From assembly GCF_900107795.1 (NCBI RefSeq), contig NZ_FNRL01000017.1, positions 1-64,000 of the forward strand: DNA of 64,000 bases, read 5' to 3'. The DNA comes from Chitinophaga terrae (ex Kim and Jung 2007) (GTDB taxonomy: Bacteria; Bacteroidota; Bacteroidia; Chitinophagales; Chitinophagaceae). The position numbers and the translations under genes are program-made. Shown here piece by piece: positions 1-7,875 of this stretch; position 1 is the stretch's first letter; each line of letters opens with the position of its first letter. The notes below the pieces were generated by a model, which was given only the letters and a program-made list of their open reading frames with translations, did not search any database and was not told where the DNA came from.

Positions 1-332
1 GGGAGATGGCTCGTTTCCCTGCCTACTATGACCTCGGCTGACTCCCTGTAAAAAAAACAGGGCCTCCCAGGGTAAGTGTTATCGCTTTCCATCCATGTAG
101 CCGCTGCATTTACGTTGTTACAATCTGTGTAGTATCGGGTTTTTGTTTCTTATGCAACATCACCCTTGTAACCCCGCCTTGTATACAGTTTCTGTTCGTC
201 GGCCCGGATGTTTGCCGCCAGCTTCCTTCAGATTCCACTTTACAGTGGACACCCTTGCTATTGGCTAATGCTTCCTACTACAAAGCGCATTCGGGACTTG
301 CACCCTAGAGATATAACACATGCCTGGCACAC
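1..332 (-). mobile_element. Group IIC intron, 5' ribozyme part (truncated by window start)
   Basis: Read on the minus strand from 332 leftwards the sequence starts with the group II boundary GTGTG (GTGTGCCAGGCATG). It continues with blocks that I recognise from bacterial IIC introns of the Oceanobacillus type: GGGTGCAAGTCCCGAA, CAAGGGTGTCC, GGAATCTGAAGGAAGC, then GGCAAAC, and near the left edge ACCCTGGGAGG and GTCATAGTA. These are domain I to early domain IV segments. The intron-encoded reverse transcriptase and domains V/VI should lie left of the window and are not visible. The 5' exon is the terminator at 335-372, the usual target of IIC introns. Intron identity is read from remembered family sequence, not from a covariance search. 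Confidence 0.85.
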
Positions 333-334
333 AT

Positions 335-372
335 AAAAAAGAGAGAAAACGGTTGATTTTCTCTCTTTTTTT
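335..372 (-). terminator. Intrinsic terminator of the yciO-like operon; IIC intron target
   Basis: Arms AAAAAAGAGAGAAAA (335-349) and TTTTCTCTCTTTTTTT (357-372) close on a 7-nt loop. On the minus strand the stem is followed by TTTTTTAT and then directly by the intron 5' end at 332. It terminates the pair 745-1362 and 449-748. Confidence 0.85.
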
Positions 373-448
373 GTCTTTATATTATTCTTGACTTCGTCAA
401 GTATTAATTATTGACAGGATCAACTATTTTAATAAAATCGCAGCGCCG

Positions 449-748
449 TCAATGCTTTCCTTCCTGCTTCTGGGCATATTGGTAATCGCCCAGCCTGATC
501 TTAACCGGCACCCCGGTATGCTTCTGCCAATTCCACTCCTGTTTGCAAAAGAAGCCCATATCTTTCTTATAAAAAGTATTCCCCGCCAGGATATTAATAG
601 GCGTGTAAGGCCTGGCAACGGGACTTTGCATCGCCGGCTTTTTATCCGGCGGCCGGAATAAGGACACGGGGCGCAACGAAAAAGATTGTGCGGATACCCC
701 GGCTCCTAAGAGCAGCGCTATAGTCAATATTGTAATTACCTTCATCAT
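449..748 (-). CDS. Small secreted protein of unknown function
   Basis: A 99-residue protein with an N-terminal signal peptide (hydrophobic residues about 4-18, cleavage likely after VSAQ) and a basic, proline-rich mature part with no domain I recognise. Its ATG overlaps the TGA of the upstream yciO-like gene by four bases (ATGA at 745-748), which indicates translational coupling. The two form an operon ending at the terminator 335-372. The export signal is visible. Function is unknown, and linkage to the upstream gene alone does not imply a role in tRNA modification. Confidence 0.7.
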   Translation of the reverse strand: MMKVITILTIALLLGAGVSAQSFSLRPVSLFRPPDKKPAMQSPVARPYTPINILAGNTFYKKDMGFFCKQEWNWQKHTGVPVKIRLGDYQYAQKQEGKH

Positions 749-1362
749 GATATCGCTTCAAAACTACCAATTCCTTCCCTCACCAGCTCAGGTACCGGGC
801 CTGTGCAGTCGATCACCGTGGAAAATGCCATACCTCCCGGGCCGCCGTCTACCACAATGTCTACCTGCTTGCCGAATTTCTCGTAAATGATCTCAGGGTC
901 CGTGTATTCTTCTACGTAATGCTCTATGGGCAGGGTAGTGCTCATAATCGGGTTGCCAAGTTCTTTTACGATGGTTCGGCAGATATTATTATTAGGTACG
1001 CGTATACCTACGGTATCTTTTTTTGTTTTCAGCAAACGGGGTACCTGCCGGCTGGCTGGCAAAATAAAAGTGTAAGGACCCGGAAGCGCTTTTTTCAACA
1101 TCCTGAAAACAGGCGTATCAACGCTTTTGGCGTAATCTGACAAATGACTGAGGTCATAGCAGATAAACGAAAAATTCGCTTTTTTAGGATCTATGTGCTT
1201 GATACGCGCTATCCGCTCTATGGCTTTGGGCTGCGTGATATCGCACCCTAAACCGTAAACGGTATCGGTTGGGTATATGATGATTCCCCCATCCTGCAAA
1301 CATTCTACAATGGTTTTGATATTGCGCGCGTTCGGATTATCCGGATGTACTTGTAACAACAT
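745..1362 (-). CDS. Sua5/YciO/YrdC family protein (threonylcarbamoyl-AMP synthase family)
   Basis: A 205-residue single-domain protein of the YrdC-like fold. The nucleotide-binding segment IIIYPTDTVYGLGCDI lies near residues 27-42, followed by an RIKHIDPKK region and a C-terminal GGPGGMAFSTVIDCT segment. Family members make threonylcarbamoyl-AMP from threonine, bicarbonate and ATP for t6A37 of ANN-decoding tRNAs. The length and the opening HPDNPNARNI resemble E. coli YciO more than TsaC. YciO itself does not replace TsaC in E. coli, so the enzymatic role is inferred. First gene of a two-gene operon with 449-748. Confidence 0.85.
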   Translation of the reverse strand: MLLQVHPDNPNARNIKTIVECLQDGGIIIYPTDTVYGLGCDITQPKAIERIARIKHIDPKKANFSFICYDLSHLSDYAKSVDTPVFRMLKKALPGPYTFILPASRQVPRLLKTKKDTVGIRVPNNNICRTIVKELGNPIMSTTLPIEHYVEEYTDPEIIYEKFGKQVDIVVDGGPGGMAFSTVIDCTGPVPELVREGIGSFEAIS

Positions 1363-1455
1363 ACATAAAGTTACGTATTTGTTTTTTTTGAAGGATTTGC
1401 TGACTACGTTTCATCTTTTTAAATTACTTTCGGCCCGATTTTCTAAACCTGCACG

Positions 1456-2169
1456 ATGGAATTAAAAGGCATTGTACCAAGAACGTGGAGAAGATTAAAG
1501 CGAATTTTACTTATCCTGTTTATCGCTCAATTTGTCTATATCTTTATCCTGAAGTGGATCAATCCCCCCATCACTATTACCCTGATAGGCAGTTGGATTA
1601 GCCTTTGGGGTACTGATAAAAAATTACAGAAAACCTGGGTCGATTATGACCAGATCTCTCAACACGCCAAACTAGCAGTAATCGCCAGCGAAGACCAGTT
1701 GTTCACAGACCATAATGGCTTCGATTTTAAATCCATCGAAAAGGCAATGAAACATAACCAGAAGAGCAAAAAGATAAAGGGCGCCAGCACCATCAGCCAA
1801 CAGGTTGCAAAGAACGTTTTCTTATGGCAGGGTAGGAGTTGGTTCAGGAAAGGCCTGGAAGTCTATTTCACCTTTATGATAGAAAAGATCTGGGGAAAGC
1901 AACGTATCCTGGAAGTTTACCTGAATGTTGCGGAAATGGGAGAGGGGATTTTCGGAGTGGAAGCAGCTTCCCAGAACTATTTTCATAAAAACGCCGCCAG
2001 TCTGAACAGGGAGGAAGCAGCCATGATTGCAGCCTGTTTGCCTAACCCTATCAGGTATACGATAGTTCCGCCCGCCCGTATCACTGTTTACAGGCAACGC
2101 AAGATCCTTATCCAGATGCGCAACCTCGCGCCAGACCCGGATATTACAGAACTGGTCACCGGCAAATAA
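1456..2169 (+). CDS. mtgA: Monofunctional biosynthetic peptidoglycan transglycosylase
   Basis: A 237-residue GT51 glycosyltransferase that polymerises lipid II into glycan strands at the outer face of the inner membrane. One transmembrane segment (about residues 17-33) anchors it. The catalytic glutamate is E79 in the motif VIASEDQLF. Conserved GASTISQQVAKN, RKGLEVYFTFMIEK and RILEVYLNVAEMG motifs follow in the expected order. There is no transpeptidase domain, which separates it from class A PBPs. The canonical ASEDxxFxxHxGFD block is intact, with DHNGFD in the second half. It is transcribed divergently from the yciO-like operon and converges on the nicotinamide riboside kinase gene one base away. 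Confidence 0.95.
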   Translation: MELKGIVPRTWRRLKRILLILFIAQFVYIFILKWINPPITITLIGSWISLWGTDKKLQKTWVDYDQISQHAKLAVIASEDQLFTDHNGFDFKSIEKAMKHNQKSKKIKGASTISQQVAKNVFLWQGRSWFRKGLEVYFTFMIEKIWGKQRILEVYLNVAEMGEGIFGVEAASQNYFHKNAASLNREEAAMIAACLPNPIRYTIVPPARITVYRQRKILIQMRNLAPDPDITELVTGK

Positions 2170-2170
2170 G

Positions 2171-2692
2171 TCATTGTTTTAATAATGCGGCCACCGCTTC
2201 TTTTGCTGTGGCTTCCCGCTCTTCGTAACCGCCCCGGATATCGACCCAGGGAGCGCCGGATTGCATAACAATATCCCTGTATACGCGGTAAAAGTATTGC
2301 CGCATCTCAGGATCGGGGTATTCCCGCTGCGGGTCTTCTTCCCAGGGAAGATCTATGTAGGTAAGCAGGTACAGGTCGCAATGCTGCCTGGATATAGCGT
2401 CGAGTATCCGGCTGTCGCAATCGCCATACTTATGTTCGCTCCACACTTTAACAACATATAGATCTGTATCACAGATGAGAACCCTGTTGGCTCTAGCCGC
2501 CTGCTGGCGTTCCAGGGCCAGTTGACCCATGGCTATCTCCAGAAGGTCCGGTTTTTCGTACGGGCGTGGCAGGTTGTCGATATATTCACGGGCATACTCG
2601 GGAGTCCACACGGTATCAAAATCAGCGGCGAGCCGCTCACTTAACGTACTTTTCCCGGTAGATTCCGGACCTATAACAACAACTTTCTTCAT
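2171..2692 (-). CDS. NadR-like nicotinamide riboside kinase (P-loop ATPase)
   Basis: A 173-residue AAA/P-loop kinase with Walker A GPESTGKST at residues 8-16, the TPEYAREY segment near 31-38 and ICDTD around 73-77. This layout matches the C-terminal ribosylnicotinamide kinase domain of NadR, here without the adenylyltransferase or repressor domains. It would phosphorylate imported nicotinamide riboside to NMN and so trap it in the cell. Its ATG overlaps the TAA of pnuC by one base (TAATG), so transport and phosphorylation are translationally coupled. Substrate is inferred from family and partner. Confidence 0.85.
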   Translation of the reverse strand: MKKVVVIGPESTGKSTLSERLAADFDTVWTPEYAREYIDNLPRPYEKPDLLEIAMGQLALERQQAARANRVLICDTDLYVVKVWSEHKYGDCDSRILDAISRQHCDLYLLTYIDLPWEEDPQREYPDPEMRQYFYRVYRDIVMQSGAPWVDIRGGYEEREATAKEAVAALLKQ

Positions 2693-3312
2693 TATTGGGA
2701 AGTTTCTCTTTGCAGAACAGCCTTTCTCCAGCTAAAATATCCAAAAACCGCAATGATAAACAAAAAGATGGTTAATAACGCTGTAAAGTACAGGGTTTTG
2801 GAGAAGAGAAGCGGTATTGCCGCCAGGTTAGAGATATTGAGATATATCCAGTTTTCCAGCTTCCGTTTGGCTAAAAGCCACATACCGGCGCATGCGGTTG
2901 CCGAAACAAAAGCGTCCATTACCGGCACATTGGAATCAGAATAATGAGTAAGAAGATAGTGGAAGACGAACCAGCCGAATGCGGCGATCAATGTTGCTAT
3001 ACCCAGTTCCTTCAAACTGCTCCGGGTAATAGGCACTTCAGCAGCAGCCGGGTTTTTCCGGGCCCAATATATCCAGCCATAAACGCTCATGACGAAGTAG
3101 TAGGCGTTCAGTGCGGCATCTGCATACAATTTAAAATGATCTCTTGATAACAGGTAAACATAGATACCGGTGCTGACTAACCCTGCAGGATAAACGAGAA
3201 TACTGTTCTTCTTCTGGTAGATAACAGATATTACCGCAAAAACTACGGCTATGATCTCCAGTAAGGTCATTTGATGAAACCCGTTCTGAAGCTGCCGGAA
3301 GAAATCATTCAT
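2692..3312 (-). CDS. pnuC: Nicotinamide riboside transporter PnuC
   Basis: A 206-residue inner-membrane protein with about seven hydrophobic segments and the PnuC-family signature SVYGWIYWARKNP near residues 77-89. PnuC carriers move nicotinamide riboside by facilitated diffusion driven by phosphorylation in the cytoplasm. The directly coupled NadR-like kinase fits that vitamin. PnuT-type relatives carry thiamine, but there is no thiamine gene or recognisable TPP riboswitch here. A good -7 box (TACCTTTG on the minus strand, 3324-3331) lies just upstream. With nadA at 31.6 kb the genome appears to combine NAD salvage with de novo synthesis. Confidence 0.9.
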   Translation of the reverse strand: MNDFFRQLQNGFHQMTLLEIIAVVFAVISVIYQKKNSILVYPAGLVSTGIYVYLLSRDHFKLYADAALNAYYFVMSVYGWIYWARKNPAAAEVPITRSSLKELGIATLIAAFGWFVFHYLLTHYSDSNVPVMDAFVSATACAGMWLLAKRKLENWIYLNISNLAAIPLLFSKTLYFTALLTIFLFIIAVFGYFSWRKAVLQRETSQ

Positions 3313-3323
3313 GGTAAAAATTG

Positions 3324-3331
3324 CAAAGGTA
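3324..3331 (-). promoter_or_regulatory. Bacteroidota -7 box upstream of pnuC
   Basis: TACCTTTG on the minus strand, a full match to TAnnTTTG, about 12 bases before the pnuC ATG. I do not see a clear -33 TTG at the preferred distance. Confidence 0.5.
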
Positions 3332-3347
3332 GGAACATATCAAAAGA

Positions 3348-3373
3348 AAAGCACAGTCAGGAGACTGCGCTTT
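3348..3373 (-). terminator. Terminator of nfu
   Basis: Inverted repeat AAAGCACAGTC / GACTGCGCTTT with one mismatch and a 4-nt loop. Read on the minus strand it is followed by a T-rich stretch (TTTTCTTTTG). It separates nfu from the downstream pnuC promoter. Confidence 0.65.
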
Positions 3374-3404
3374 CATTTAACACTATCATTCACTCAACTA
3401 TGGC

Positions 3405-4001
3405 TTATTCAGCTTCTGCCACAACTTCTTTCACTTCAGGGATCATACGCTTCATCATACCTTCAATACCGGCTTTCAGCGTGATCATGGAAGAAGGGCA
3501 ACCTGAACATGAACCCTGCAGCATTAAGGTAACAGTACCACTATCGTAGTCTTTAAACTGGATTGCACCACCATCCATTTCAACGGCTGGTTTTACATAG
3601 TTTTCCAGTAATTCCTTAATACGTTTAACAACATCAGTATCATCGGCACTTACTTCATTGCTGGCAGAGGTTTTGGTAACTACTACCTCATCTTCATTGA
3701 TGATAGGGCGATTGTCTTCCAGGTATTCTTTCAGGAAAGCTTTAACGGTTGGAATGATGTCATTCCAGTCAGTTTCACTTGTTTTGGTTAAAGTGATAAA
3801 GTTGGCCATGATGAACACACCCTTAATAAACGGGAAGCTAAACAGTTCCACAGCTAATGGAGATGGTTTAGCACTTGCTTCATCAGGGAAATCAATGCTC
3901 TTACCAGGATATAACAGTTTGTTAGCCACAAACTTCATTGTTTCCGGGTTGGGCGTCATTTCTGTATATATGCTGATAATTGGGTTGCCTGTCTTAATCA
4001 T
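3405..4001 (-). CDS. Nfu-type Fe-S cluster carrier (Nfu_N + NifU C-terminal domain)
   Basis: A 198-residue protein with an N-terminal Nfu scaffold domain (about residues 5-95, starting YTEMTPNPETMKF) and a C-terminal NifU-like domain. The two cluster ligands are C165 and C168 in GSCSGCPSS. Such proteins carry 4Fe-4S clusters to target apoproteins. Here likely clients are NadA and GltB/GltD, by inference. An upstream ATG at 4124 would add 41 residues of non-conserved sequence. I chose 4001 because a perfect -7 box (4024-4031) lies between the two, and because the conserved domain begins just after it. Confidence 0.9.
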   Translation of the reverse strand: MIKTGNPIISIYTEMTPNPETMKFVANKLLYPGKSIDFPDEASAKPSPLAVELFSFPFIKGVFIMANFITLTKTSETDWNDIIPTVKAFLKEYLEDNRPIINEDEVVVTKTSASNEVSADDTDVVKRIKELLENYVKPAVEMDGGAIQFKDYDSGTVTLMLQGSCSGCPSSMITLKAGIEGMMKRMIPEVKEVVAEAE

Positions 4002-4023
4002 TTCAATTATTGATTTACTTGCA

Positions 4024-4031
4024 CAAAGGTA
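4024..4031 (-). promoter_or_regulatory. -7 box for nfu; decides the start codon
   Basis: TACCTTTG on the minus strand, full TAnnTTTG match, about 23 bases before the ATG at 4001. Transcription from here would exclude the longer reading frame beginning at 4124. Confidence 0.55.
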
Positions 4032-4213
4032 ACATTTTATTGCCAGATTTCCCCTCCCCAAACACCTGCCGCTCATTGAATTTAACAATACCCATATAAG
4101 CGTATTCACAGCATCATATAACATCTTTTTACAATACCCCTGTTAAAGCCGTATTCAATCCCACTGAATCAGATATTATTAATATCTACATTTATTTATT
4201 CTCTGGCTATTAT

Positions 4214-4221
4214 TACTTTTG
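4214..4221 (+). promoter_or_regulatory. -7 box directly before mgsA start
   Basis: TACTTTTG matches TAnnTTTG and ends only six bases before the ATG at 4228. Transcription would then begin at or within a few bases of the start codon. Confidence 0.45.
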
Positions 4222-4227
4222 CAGGGT

Positions 4228-4680
4228 ATGCAGCAAAAAAAGATACTTCAGGCGCGCAAGAGGATCGCACTCATCGCGCACGACCATAAAAAAGCCGAAT
4301 TAATCGAATGGGCTACCTACAACAAAGCCGTTCTTGCCCGTCATGAGCTCTATGCAACCGGAACAACCGGGCAACTGGTAGAACAGGCCCTGGATGTATC
4401 TGTAAGGAAGCTCCTCAGCGGCCCCCTGGGAGGCGATCAGCAAATTGGCGCCCTGGTGGCAACAGGCGGACTGGATGTCATCATCTTTTTCTGGGACCCA
4501 ATGGAAGCACTCCCTCATGATCCGGACATTAAAGCCCTGCTCCGCCTGGGCGTAGTATGGAATATCCCAATGGCCAGCAACCGGGCCTCGGCCGACTTCC
4601 TGCTTACTTCCCCGCTCATGCACCAGGAGTATGAAGCCATCCTGCCAGACTACTCACAGTATACAAGCAGAAAAATATAG
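4228..4680 (+). CDS. mgsA: Methylglyoxal synthase
   Basis: A 150-residue enzyme that converts dihydroxyacetone phosphate to methylglyoxal and phosphate, a bypass that relieves phosphosugar accumulation. Visible family motifs are the opening ALIAHDHKKAELIEW, the phosphate-binding ATGTTG block, SGPLGGDQQIG with the catalytic aspartate region, and DPMEALPHDPDIKALLRL. The TTG three codons upstream is a less likely start because it lies inside the -7 box. The ATG at 4228 gives the usual family length. It is divergent from nfu. Confidence 0.95.
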   Translation: MQQKKILQARKRIALIAHDHKKAELIEWATYNKAVLARHELYATGTTGQLVEQALDVSVRKLLSGPLGGDQQIGALVATGGLDVIIFFWDPMEALPHDPDIKALLRLGVVWNIPMASNRASADFLLTSPLMHQEYEAILPDYSQYTSRKI

Positions 4681-4720
4681 CAGGATTCAATCCCCCTTCG
4701 GGAATGAAATTTGATCTATC

Positions 4721-4747
4721 CCGAAACCCGTTGATCACAGGTTTCGG
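4721..4747. other. Hairpin downstream of mgsA
   Basis: Perfect 8-bp arms CCGAAACC (4721-4728) and GGTTTCGG (4740-4747) with an 11-nt loop, but no T-tract. It may stabilise the mgsA 3' end. It is not a standard intrinsic terminator. Confidence 0.35.
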
Positions 4748-4887
4748 CAAGGCCATGCAATCCACCCCCGGTTATCTTTTATAAAAAATTACGATATCGA
4801 TTGCGTGTTATGGTGAAAAGGAATGATAATCACCCAATTATAGTGGGTCTTTGCTATTTTCGCGTCTCAAGGATAAAAGTTTGGCTG

Positions 4888-6426
4888 ATGTTGAAGCAAT
4901 TTTTAGCAGGTGCTGTTCTATGGATATTAATGATGCAGCAAGCCCTGGCACAATTACCTCCAAAAAGAGAATTAAGGGCTGTATGGATCGCAACAGTCGA
5001 AAATATCGACTGGCCTTCCCGCCGGGGACTAAGTACAGAACAACAGAAAGCAGAGTTCATTGCGCTGCTGGATCAGCATCAACGCAATGGCATGAATGCA
5101 GTGGTCGTACAAATACGCCCGGCAACAGACGCCTTCTACAATTCTCCCTACGAACCATGGTCCGAATACCTCACCGGTACCCAGGGTCAGCCTCCCTTTC
5201 CTTATTACGATCCCCTGGAATTCATGATAGCGGAAACGCATAAACGCGGAATGGAATTCCATGCCTGGTTCAATCCCTACCGGGCCGTTTTCAATATCAG
5301 CAGAAGCAGCATTGCCGCTAATCATATCACCCGGCTCAGACCCCAGTGGTTCCTGACCTACGACGGTAAGAAATATTTCGACCCCGGCATCCCTGAGGTC
5401 AGAACCTACGTGACTTCCATAGTAGCCGATGTGGTTAAACGTTATGATGTGGACGCCATTCACTTCGACGACTATTTTTACCCTTACAAAGTCCCCGGCA
5501 AAGAGTTCCCCGATAACTTCTCTTATCGCCAGTATGGCGGCAACCTGCCCCGCGACGACTGGCGCAGGGCCAACGTAGACGCCATTATCCAGATGATCAG
5601 TAAGGCGATCAAAGCCGAAAAACCCTGGGTGAAATTCGGTATCAGTCCTTTCGGCGTCTGGAGAAATAAAGACCGCGACCCTGAAGGATCTTACACCAAA
5701 GGAGGGCTGACAAATTACGACGACCTATATGCTGATATCCTGAAATGGCTGAGAAATAAATGGATCGATTATGTGGCGCCGCAACTATACTGGGAAAGAG
5801 GGCATAGGCTGGTAGATTACGAGATCCTGCTCAACTGGTGGAGCCAGCATGGCTATGGCCGGCATGTGTATATCGGACATGGCGTTTACCGTATCAACAG
5901 TAATGCCGCCTGGAAAAACCCCAACGAGCTTCCTATGCAGATAGAAGAAGCCCGCGCTATCAACACCGTACAGGGAAGTATTTTTTACAGCTCCAGTTCT
6001 TTCAGGGGCAACCCGCTGGGAATAGAAGATATATTGCGCAACAAGTTGTATAAATACCCGGCGCTGCGGCCTGCCATGTCGTGGCTGCCCAACGAAATGC
6101 CGGAAGCGCCTTACTTCGTTGACGCCTTTGAAAGACCGGGCGGACTGGTTATCCACTGGGCCGACGGCGACACTACCGGACGCACGAAACAATATGTGCT
6201 ATATCGCTTCGAGAACAACGAAGTTATTAACGTAAGCGACCCTACGAAAATAATCAGCATCCAGGCTCAAGCTTCAGATCCTGAATTTAAAGACCTGACA
6301 TATGTAAAGGGTAAAACCTATACCTATATTGTTACGGCATTGGACCGTTTGCAAAATGAAAGTCACATAAGCGAACCTCTCAAATTGCAAACAGTCAACG
6401 GTAAAACCACTTTTACATTCGAATAA
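4888..6426 (+). CDS. Secreted GHL10 (DUF187) family glycoside hydrolase-like protein
   Basis: A 512-residue exported protein with a signal peptide (about residues 1-21, MLKQFLAGAVLWILMMQQ, then ALAQ). A family-10-like hydrolase TIM barrel starts at RELRAVWIATVENIDWPS. Conserved barrel blocks include GMNAVVVQIRPATDAFY, EFHAWFNPYRAVF, IHFDDYFYPY, FGISPFGVWRN and YVAPQLYWERG. A C-terminal fibronectin-III-like region occupies roughly residues 400-512. Relatives such as E. coli YngK/DigH act on denuded peptidoglycan glycan strands, so a cell-wall role is plausible but inferred. The frame is open from TTG 4801. I chose ATG 4888 because it places the signal peptide at the N-terminus. Confidence 0.85.
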   Translation: MLKQFLAGAVLWILMMQQALAQLPPKRELRAVWIATVENIDWPSRRGLSTEQQKAEFIALLDQHQRNGMNAVVVQIRPATDAFYNSPYEPWSEYLTGTQGQPPFPYYDPLEFMIAETHKRGMEFHAWFNPYRAVFNISRSSIAANHITRLRPQWFLTYDGKKYFDPGIPEVRTYVTSIVADVVKRYDVDAIHFDDYFYPYKVPGKEFPDNFSYRQYGGNLPRDDWRRANVDAIIQMISKAIKAEKPWVKFGISPFGVWRNKDRDPEGSYTKGGLTNYDDLYADILKWLRNKWIDYVAPQLYWERGHRLVDYEILLNWWSQHGYGRHVYIGHGVYRINSNAAWKNPNELPMQIEEARAINTVQGSIFYSSSSFRGNPLGIEDILRNKLYKYPALRPAMSWLPNEMPEAPYFVDAFERPGGLVIHWADGDTTGRTKQYVLYRFENNEVINVSDPTKIISIQAQASDPEFKDLTYVKGKTYTYIVTALDRLQNESHISEPLKLQTVNGKTTFTFE

Positions 6427-6434
6427 CGGGAAGG

Positions 6435-6470
6435 GGAACAGGCGGTTAAAAGATCAGATCGCCTGTTTCC
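6435..6470. terminator. Hairpin at the convergent 3' ends around 6.45 kb
   Basis: Arms GGAACAGGCG (6435-6444) and CGCCTGTTTCC (6460-6470), one unpaired base. The right arm lies inside the last codons of the minus-strand gene ending at 6446. It may serve both convergent genes, but no clear T-tract follows. Confidence 0.4.
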
Positions 6471-6949
6471 ATGTCTATGGCCGTTGCTTCCGGCTCGGCA
6501 AGATGAGGAAAAGCGTCTGCTTTTGCCAGCCGGCTCGACGACTCTCCGATCAATCCGCCGGCCACTCCGCCTACCACGGCGCCAATCATTACAGCATTAT
6601 TTTTTCGTCTGTAATCCGCCAGGTAAGAAGATATAGTAAAGCCATACCCGTCTTTATCCAATGGCAACAACCTCTTTTTATAGTATTTGTAGACCTCCCC
6701 GTTCTTAACCACTCCCCAGTAATCTGCAATCCGCCGTTTGCTGCCATCCGCTTCTATTGCAGTCACCACTGCTCCTTTTGTTTGCTCTATTTCAAAATTG
6801 GTGACGGACGGTTTATTCTCGCGGAAATCCAGGAATGAAAGGTAGATCCCATCTTTAACCGGTTGGGTCAATACAGGGATTGCCCGTTTTCTGTCAAACG
6901 ATGCGATGACATCATCGTACGAGAATGTAGCTCCCTGTTGGTCAGACAA
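6446..6949 (-). CDS. Orphaned C-terminal part of a secreted protein (GIY..F/YWG family)
   Basis: At least 167 residues with no signal peptide and only a TTG start (6949). The frame is open back to the TGA at 6965-6967, which is the stop codon of the upstream gene in the same frame. The sequence immediately after that TGA reads KIDSVLSDQQG and runs on naturally. The core (DGIYLSFLDFRENKPS, then ADYWGVVKNGEVYKYY, a glycine-rich hydrophobic stretch, and AIDMETGDLIF) is clearly related to the complete secreted protein at 14130-14729. I read 6446-7540 as one gene split by a nonsense codon. Function unknown. Confidence 0.6.
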   Translation of the reverse strand: MSDQQGATFSYDDVIASFDRKRAIPVLTQPVKDGIYLSFLDFRENKPSVTNFEIEQTKGAVVTAIEADGSKRRIADYWGVVKNGEVYKYYKKRLLPLDKDGYGFTISSYLADYRRKNNAVMIGAVVGGVAGGLIGESSSRLAKADAFPHLAEPEATAIDMETGDLIF

Positions 6950-6964
6950 TACAGAGTCTATTTT

Positions 6965-7540
6965 TCAAAGGGAGAGCAGGTAAAATTGTTTGAATGCCTT
7001 GGCAATGTTGTTTTTATGTTTATGTGTGACGTCCATCCCCCCGTTCTGGGTGGCCTCATCCGAGGCGGCGAGCAGTTTATACTGGTTGCCGCCGGTTGCG
7101 AGATAGGCGGTAGCTTTAAGGCGGGTAAAAGCCTTTTCAGACATTCCTCCTGTCCGTTCCCCGATCCTGAGATCTTCGATCACCCATAGCAGGGAGGGAG
7201 CGTTGGCCTGGAACTGGTTCGCAAAGGCTTCATTTACAAATTCCTGGAACCAGGCGTTATAGTCTTTATCGGGCACTGCTTCGGCTTTGGTGTTGAACAT
7301 GCCTACCTGCAGGAATCCAAGCCGGGTTGTATCCCAAAGTTTGTTTACTACCGTTATCCCGGCAATTTTCTTTGTGCTGGCTTCTTTGTCAGAGAAAACA
7401 GCTTCCTTACTGAGGGAGATCTTCTTTTTGGCGACTTGTTTTTCTGTTTTACCCGCTTCCTGGTCGCTGGGGTATTGGGCCAAGACAGAGGAAGAGAGCA
7501 GCAGGGCTATAATAGCACAGGGAATGATTCTAAGGTGCAT
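6965..7540 (-). CDS. Secreted protein of unknown function, N-terminal part of a split gene
   Basis: A 191-residue product with a signal peptide (about residues 1-21, ending SVLAQ) followed by a lysine-rich linker and a globular region with WDTTRLGFLQVG and APSLLWVIEDLRIGER. I do not recognise the family. It ends in HKNNIAKAFKQFYLLSL and the TGA at 6965-6967. The same frame then continues for another 172 codons into the 6446-6949 region. The ending inside what looks like an amphipathic helix suggests that the TGA is a recent nonsense change or a sequencing error rather than the ancestral stop. Divergent from gltB. Confidence 0.65.
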   Translation of the reverse strand: MHLRIIPCAIIALLLSSSVLAQYPSDQEAGKTEKQVAKKKISLSKEAVFSDKEASTKKIAGITVVNKLWDTTRLGFLQVGMFNTKAEAVPDKDYNAWFQEFVNEAFANQFQANAPSLLWVIEDLRIGERTGGMSEKAFTRLKATAYLATGGNQYKLLAASDEATQNGGMDVTHKHKNNIAKAFKQFYLLSL

Positions 7541-7875
7541 ATGACAGTGTTTTAGATGTTGGCGGTAACTTCAAGTTAGTATTTCAGCCTTAAAGCCAGA
7601 GGCTGCAGGTGGGCTGCTAGATAACTTTTTAAAGAAAATGTCTGGTTGCTGCAATTCTCGTAAAATTATCCTGATGGCAGAGTCATTTTTTGTAATTTTC
7701 TAACAATTAACAGCCCATTTTTATGTTTTTCTAAATTTTTACCGTCTAACAGAAGTTTATATAAAAAATACAGCATTCCTTTAGTATCTTTAAACCGTTC
7801 CCGTATTATATCGTACACCATCACCCGCGGCGCAAGTCTGGGGAGGGAGTGTGCAAAAGCAAAAATCTAAACCAA
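7541..7875. other. Divergent intergenic region upstream of gltB
   Basis: 335 bases between the split secreted-protein gene and gltB. AT-rich, no ORF. The best -7 candidate for gltB is TATCTTTA near 7784-7791, one mismatch from TAnnTTTG. I see no other clear element. Confidence 0.4.

Noticed and set aside
3313..3404. TPP or NAD riboswitch in front of pnuC
   Set aside because: The space holds a terminator and a promoter only. No conserved riboswitch core is visible and the leader would be about 12 bases.
3405..4124. Longer Nfu protein starting at ATG 4124
   Set aside because: The extra 41 residues are not Nfu-like, and a perfect -7 box lies inside that stretch. The start at 4001 fits the family.
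7849..7875. GTG 7849 as gltB start
   Set aside because: ATG 7876 gives a 19-residue propeptide before the catalytic cysteine, in line with the family. The GTG adds nine unconserved residues.
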